Notes under the pieces: model-generated | Told to the model about the DNA's origin: nothing | Databases searched by the model: none | Seen by the model: only the letters and a program-made list of their open reading frames with translations | From: Vulcanimicrobiota bacterium | Lineage (GTDB): Bacteria; Vulcanimicrobiota; Vulcanimicrobiia; Vulcanimicrobiales; Vulcanimicrobiaceae | Assembly: GCA_003167055.1 (NCBI GenBank) | Contig: PMUE01000057.1 | Coordinates: forward strand, 1,846 to 11,731 | Direction of reading: 5' to 3' | Length of the DNA: 9,886 nt | Shown: in pieces, positions 6,506-9,886 of the stretch | Layout: every line of letters starts with the position of its first letter | Position numbering within the stretch: position 1 is the stretch's first letter | Position numbers and translations under genes: made by a program

Positions 6506-8329
6506 CTAACGACGCACGGTCGCTGCCGCGATCGCGCTGCTGATGTCGTCAAGCTCGTGCACCGCTCGGCCGACGGAGGCAGAGATTGCCGGCCGGTCAC
6601 CGCGCGCCACGGCGCCGTTTATGGCAGGCAGTGGGACGGCAGCGTAGCCGTTACGTCCGTAGACGAGTTTATCGAGCCGGTGCACGATGCCGATCTCGGC
6701 GTTGCCGTCGATGCCACGATGGTCGGCTATGCCCGCGCGATAGGCGTAACGCCCGATTGCTGCGACCAGCGGCGAAAGGTCGCGACGATATTGCGTGCCG
6801 CTTAGCATCGCGACGTCGGAGCGTAGCGTTCCCGCGTACGGGGTTAGGCGGTAGGGCACCGTACCGCTTGCCAGGCGCATCGTAAGCAGCGCGACGAGTT
6901 GCGCGATCGCGCGATGGTTCACGAACCCGGGATCGGCTTGCGTCATGACATAGTTCAGATCGTCAAAACCCGAATGGTAGACACCGAAGACGCCGTGAAA
7001 GCCGACTTGCATGATCGGGATTCCGAGATCATACAGGAACGGCTCGAAATCCGACCCGCCTCCGGGTCCGCGTATGGTAGTGCCGCCGGCTTGCACTTGC
7101 CAACGCTGGAAGAGCTTCTGCGACGGCATGGCAGGATCGGCGATACGCTCCGTCGCCGGAACGATCGCATCGCGAAGTGCGTCGACCGCACTCGCACCGA
7201 AATACTGTCCGGTCGTGATCTCGTCTTCGTTGATGTAGGCGATGCAGCCGCTCTCGAGTAGGCCGCGATGCATTTGCACGAACGCGTTCGATCCGACTTC
7301 ACCTATCTCTTCACCGTCGAAACCGACCACGATTATCGAGTAGTGCGGGCGCCAACCGCTGCGGTAGAGGTAGCCGAGTGCGCGCGCGGCCTGAAGCACG
7401 ACCGACGTGCCGGAGCCATTGTCGGTAACACCGTAGACCCAAGCATCGCGATGCGCACCGATGACCACACTGTGCGTCGGGTCGATGCCCGGCAACACAC
7501 CGACCGTATTCCACAGTTTTGCATTACGATCTAAGTCCATCTGCACGCTGAGCCGGAACGGCACGGTGCTGATGCCGTTGTCGATCGTCGCGAGAATACG
7601 CGCAGCGTTGATCGCGGTAACCGGTAACGTGGGGATTTGAATCTCGCCTTGAGTCAACGCGCCACGCTGAACCGAACCGAGCGGCCGATACGGACCGTCG
7701 GGATAGGCTGGACCGTTCAGCGATCCATCCGGATCCGCCGGATCTGAAAAGAAGATGACGCCGCTTGCGCCGTGATCTTGCGCGCGTTTCGCAAGTTCGC
7801 CGCGAAATTCGCGGCCATAGCGAATGAGCGCGATGCGTGTGCGCACATCGACACCGCGTGCGGCAAGCGACTGATAGTCCGCTGGAAGGCCATGTCCCGC
7901 GTCGACGACGTTGGCGCTGACAATACCGCTGCCGCTCCATGCGTTAAACGGTGGGCCCGCGTCGCGGCGCGTACCGTCGGGATCGGACGGAATTGGGACC
8001 TCGCCGAGCCGGTACCTGATCCAGTGCGGATACCGAAACTCTTCGAGGCCAACGAAGCGCGAAAACGGTACGTCGTGCGTGAAGACTTCATTGGTCGTAT
8101 TAAATCCGGCGGCGGCGAGTTGACTGCGCATCCACTGTGCGATGTGATAGTCGCCCGGCGTGCCGGCATAGTGTGATTCTTGATTGATGCGGGTCGAATC
8201 GGCTTGAGCCGCAGCCGCGCTTGGTTCGTCGATCACGAATTGCTCGTTCGAACTCTCGTCGGCGCGCACGGGTCCGCCCGGCATGCAAAGGAGGCTGGCG
8301 CTCAGGAGCGCGGCGATCAGGCGATTCAG
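6506..8329 (-). CDS. secreted M28 metallopeptidase with PA domain, glutamate carboxypeptidase II-like
   Basis: Read from a CTG at 8329 this gives 607 residues, starting with a Sec signal peptide: Asn-Arg, then hydrophobic LIAALLSASLLCM, with likely cleavage after VRA (about residue 23). A protease-associated domain covers roughly residues 130-240. The M28 peptidase domain carries a complete two-zinc site: H293 and D303 in GAHRDAWVYGVTDNGSG, E340 (base) and E341 in DGEEIGEVGS, D369 in INEDEI and H452 in VYHSGFDD. GGGSDFEPF (422-430 region) matches the conserved NDYE/NDFE stretch of glutamate carboxypeptidase II. The C-terminal ~110 residues fit a divergent TFR-like dimerisation domain. It probably trims peptides as an exported carboxy- or aminopeptidase; specificity is unknown. 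The first ATG (8284) would start inside the signal peptide. No ATG, GTG or TTG exists upstream in frame before the TAG at 8357-8359. Confidence 0.93.
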   Translation of the reverse strand: MNRLIAALLSASLLCMPGGPVRADESSNEQFVIDEPSAAAAQADSTRINQESHYAGTPGDYHIAQWMRSQLAAAGFNTTNEVFTHDVPFSRFVGLEEFRYPHWIRYRLGEVPIPSDPDGTRRDAGPPFNAWSGSGIVSANVVDAGHGLPADYQSLAARGVDVRTRIALIRYGREFRGELAKRAQDHGASGVIFFSDPADPDGSLNGPAYPDGPYRPLGSVQRGALTQGEIQIPTLPVTAINAARILATIDNGISTVPFRLSVQMDLDRNAKLWNTVGVLPGIDPTHSVVIGAHRDAWVYGVTDNGSGTSVVLQAARALGYLYRSGWRPHYSIIVVGFDGEEIGEVGSNAFVQMHRGLLESGCIAYINEDEITTGQYFGASAVDALRDAIVPATERIADPAMPSQKLFQRWQVQAGGTTIRGPGGGSDFEPFLYDLGIPIMQVGFHGVFGVYHSGFDDLNYVMTQADPGFVNHRAIAQLVALLTMRLASGTVPYRLTPYAGTLRSDVAMLSGTQYRRDLSPLVAAIGRYAYRAGIADHRGIDGNAEIGIVHRLDKLVYGRNGYAAVPLPAINGAVARGDRPAISASVGRAVHELDDISSAIAAATVRR

Positions 8330-9423
8330 CGGCGAGGCCCTCCATGGTGTGCTTCCCTAGGAGCGTTCGTGCGAAGGAGCGCTCGAGCCTCGCGTTCGAG
8401 GCCCTGTGCCGCGATCTTCGGATGGCTCAAGTAGAACAGCGTCATCACGTCGAGGACGAAGCGATGGGCCCGGTCGCCCGGAAGCGCCCGCAGCCGCGCG
8501 CGCGCCGACTCGACGAGGCTACGCACTCGCGCGCGCATCGCTGCCGGACTGCCGTAGGCACGGCTGAAATTCAGCTCGCCGTGTTCGCGGTCTTCGGCCT
8601 GATCGATGAAGGCATCGAGCAGGACGTGCAGCGCGCTCACGTAGGGGAAGTACGCGTCATAAGTGCCCTCGATCGCCTCGCGGCGACCGAGGAACGCTTC
8701 GAACAGCGGCCCGTAGACGTGAAATTGCGATCCCGCGGCCGAGGCGAACTCGTGCCAGTCGATGTCGCGATAACGATCGCGATGTCGCTCGTACCACGCG
8801 ACACAACGCCGTTCGCGCTCGCCGGGCGGATAGTGTTTGTGGGTTTGCATCTCGCCGTAGAGCTGCGCGGCTTGCGCAAACCGCGGGCGAAGAAGATCGA
8901 GATGCGGGACCGTTGCGAGCGCGCCTTGCGTGCGCTCGACGAGCTCGCGCAAATAGCCGCCGTCGTCGCCCGCAGGTCCGCATGCGTAATAGTCGTGCAG
9001 CGGTGCGAATGGATCGAGTGCGTCGGCAATCGCTTGGTGCAACACCGGATACGCATCGACGCCGACGTCCGGATGCCGGTCGCACAAGTTGTCGAGATAG
9101 TCGTAGATGGTCTCGAGCGGCGCTACGATGGCGACGTACGCGCGCGCCGCGCCGGGTTCGAGAAAGGTAGCGAGGATGCAGGCGCCCGCGACATGGTAGG
9201 ACTTCCCGTCGACGCTGGCCAGCGCTTGCGCGCGCAATGCCGGATCGGGAATTGCCGCCGCGCGCTCCCGGATCGCGGCGAGCGTGGCTGCCGAGATCGG
9301 GACGATGCGCATCATGAAGCGCGACAACTCGATAGCCGTGGAGGGACCACCCGCAAGCAGAGCGCGCAAACGTTCCGGACTGCGCAGCACGGTGCGCAGC
9401 GCAAAAAGGATGTCGCCGAACAT
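8326..9423 (-). CDS. DUF2600 / YtpB-like class I terpene cyclase
   Basis: This 365-residue, mostly helical protein matches the DUF2600 family typified by Bacillus subtilis YtpB, tetraprenyl-beta-curcumene synthase, which cyclises a C35 prenyl diphosphate. Both metal-binding regions are present: the Asp-rich motif DYLDNLCD (108-115), preceded by PLETI, and a second Asp/Glu motif DAFIDQAEDREHGELNF (270-286). Also family-like are SYHVAGACILATFLEP (75-90), HKHYPPGERE (195-204) and FPYVSALHVLLD (259-270). By family knowledge it binds Mg2+ and ionises a long-chain prenyl diphosphate; the chain length used here is unknown. The ATG at 9423 is chosen because it lies 4 bp after the FAD oxidase stop; 24 further in-frame codons upstream overlap that gene. 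The stop overlaps the M28 CTG start. Confidence 0.92.
   Translation of the reverse strand: MFGDILFALRTVLRSPERLRALLAGGPSTAIELSRFMMRIVPISAATLAAIRERAAAIPDPALRAQALASVDGKSYHVAGACILATFLEPGAARAYVAIVAPLETIYDYLDNLCDRHPDVGVDAYPVLHQAIADALDPFAPLHDYYACGPAGDDGGYLRELVERTQGALATVPHLDLLRPRFAQAAQLYGEMQTHKHYPPGERERRCVAWYERHRDRYRDIDWHEFASAAGSQFHVYGPLFEAFLGRREAIEGTYDAYFPYVSALHVLLDAFIDQAEDREHGELNFSRAYGSPAAMRARVRSLVESARARLRALPGDRAHRFVLDVMTLFYLSHPKIAAQGLEREARALLRTNAPREAHHGGPRR
8339..8343 (-). promoter_or_regulatory. Shine-Dalgarno GGAGG that decides the CTG start of the M28 gene
   Basis: On the - strand, GGAGG lies nine bases upstream of the CTG at 8329-8327, a normal to slightly long spacing. The CTG overlaps the terpene cyclase TGA stop (8328-8326) as CTGA, mimicking the ATGA junctions elsewhere in this operon. 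Together with the restored signal peptide this makes CTG the best start. Confidence 0.7.
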
Positions 9424-9427
9424 GACG

Positions 9428-9886
9428 CTACAGACCGGCCACGAAGCGTCCGGGATTGAGGATATTCTCCGGATCGAAGCGCCGCTTGAGTTCACGCATG
9501 CGCTCGAGGCCGTCGGGGAGTTCGCCCCACACGTTGAGATGCGCGCGACGGGGATGGTTCCCGGCGATCACGACTGCGCGCGGTTCATCGTCGTGCAGCG
9601 CATCGTCGAACATTTCGATCTTCGCACCGAACGCGTGTGAATCGAGGTCGTTCACGCGGAATAGCAGATCGCCATTCATCGCGTCGACGATCGTGTCGTG
9701 GCGCAGCTCGAAGCGTTGCGCTAGCGCCTTGCAGGCATCGGCGCGCGCGAGCGCGTCGTCAGGGAAGGCGGCGATGCGATAGGTGATCGAGCGCTCGCCG
9801 AGCGAGGCGACGTAAGCATCGACGATACGTTCGAACGATTCGCGCGCGCCCGCATCGACCACGCGCGTTTCTGGAACGCCCGCCCT
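9428..9886 (-). CDS. FAD-linked oxidase, C-terminal part (GlcE-like), 5' partial
   Basis: The frame is open to the right edge, giving 152 C-terminal residues of a protein that starts outside the window; the GTG at 9862 is internal. The end, ELKRRFDPENILNPGRFV, is the classic C-terminal signature of FAD-binding-4 / FAD-oxidase-C flavoenzymes (GlcD, GlcE, lactate and related 2-hydroxyacid oxidases). HLNVWGELPDGLERM before it most resembles GlcE-type subunits of glycolate oxidase. The N-terminal FAD-binding domain is not visible, so the substrate is open. It lies 4 bp upstream of the terpene cyclase start, so the two are almost certainly co-transcribed; a link in the same pathway is possible but unproven. 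Confidence 0.85.
   Translation of the reverse strand, partial: RAGVPETRVVDAGARESFERIVDAYVASLGERSITYRIAAFPDDALARADACKALAQRFELRHDTIVDAMNGDLLFRVNDLDSHAFGAKIEMFDDALHDDEPRAVVIAGNHPRRAHLNVWGELPDGLERMRELKRRFDPENILNPGRFVAGL

Noticed and set aside
5726..6805. Long + strand open frame of 359 codons
   Set aside because: It is antisense to the epimerase and M28 genes, which have clear family motifs. Its translation is Arg/Ala/Asp-rich without fold signatures, as expected from the opposite strand of GC-rich coding DNA.
8221..9459. Long + strand open frame of 412 codons
   Set aside because: It is a shadow of the terpene cyclase and the M28 5' end, with biased Arg/Ala/Val composition and no domain. The cyclase on the - strand has both metal-binding motifs.
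9424..9495. Upstream extension of the terpene cyclase by 24 codons
   Set aside because: It overlaps the conserved C-terminal signature of the FAD oxidase, and its residues do not resemble the YtpB N-terminus.
1..9886. tRNA, rRNA, riboswitch, CRISPR array, insertion sequence or attachment site
   Set aside because: Reading both strands I found no cloverleaf, regularly spaced repeats, transposase-like protein or flanking terminal repeats; nearly every base is within a recognisable gene.

Overview
The window is gene-dense bacterial chromosome, roughly 60% GC and strongly G/C-ending in codon use. It has almost no intergenic space and no sign of RNA genes, CRISPR arrays, insertion sequences or phage. 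The gene content is CsaA, a YfcH-type epimerase, a DUF2600/YtpB terpene cyclase, a glutamate carboxypeptidase II-like M28 peptidase and a GlcE-like FAD oxidase. With the GC-rich style, this suggests an uncultured soil-type lineage such as Candidatus Eremiobacterota (WPS-2), but that is only an impression from sequence style and could be wrong.

Layout. Left edge (+): the 3' part of an alpha/beta hydrolase with a haloalkane dehalogenase/epoxide hydrolase-like Asp nucleophile. Convergent to it, 12 bp away (-): a metallo-beta-lactamase-fold hydrolase with a helix-turn-helix-like domain fused to its N-terminus. A 59-bp divergent gap follows. Next comes a two-gene + strand unit: a CATC-type thioredoxin reductase (trxB), then a 14-TM DHA2-type MFS exporter whose TTG start directly abuts the trxB stop. 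The exporter's 3' end overlaps, tail to tail, the last gene of a long - strand operon.

The - strand operon fills 4097-9886. In transcription order it reads: FAD-linked oxidase C-terminus (partial, runs off the right edge), DUF2600/YtpB-like class I terpene cyclase, secreted M28 metallopeptidase with a PA domain, TIGR01777/YfcH epimerase, CsaA, histidine phosphatase, and a small exported LolA-like protein. Neighbouring genes are 4 or 6 bp apart or overlap by 1-4 bp (CTGA, ATGA, TAATG and ATGA junctions), so they are very probably co-transcribed and translationally coupled.

The main points for a second look are as follows. The M28 gene almost certainly starts at a CTG at 8329 that overlaps the cyclase stop codon; this restores a full Sec signal peptide missed by an ATG-only gene call. 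The HTH-MBL fusion is divergent from trxB. The FAD oxidase/terpene cyclase pair could be a terpenoid-forming module. No wholly new system is demonstrable from this sequence alone.
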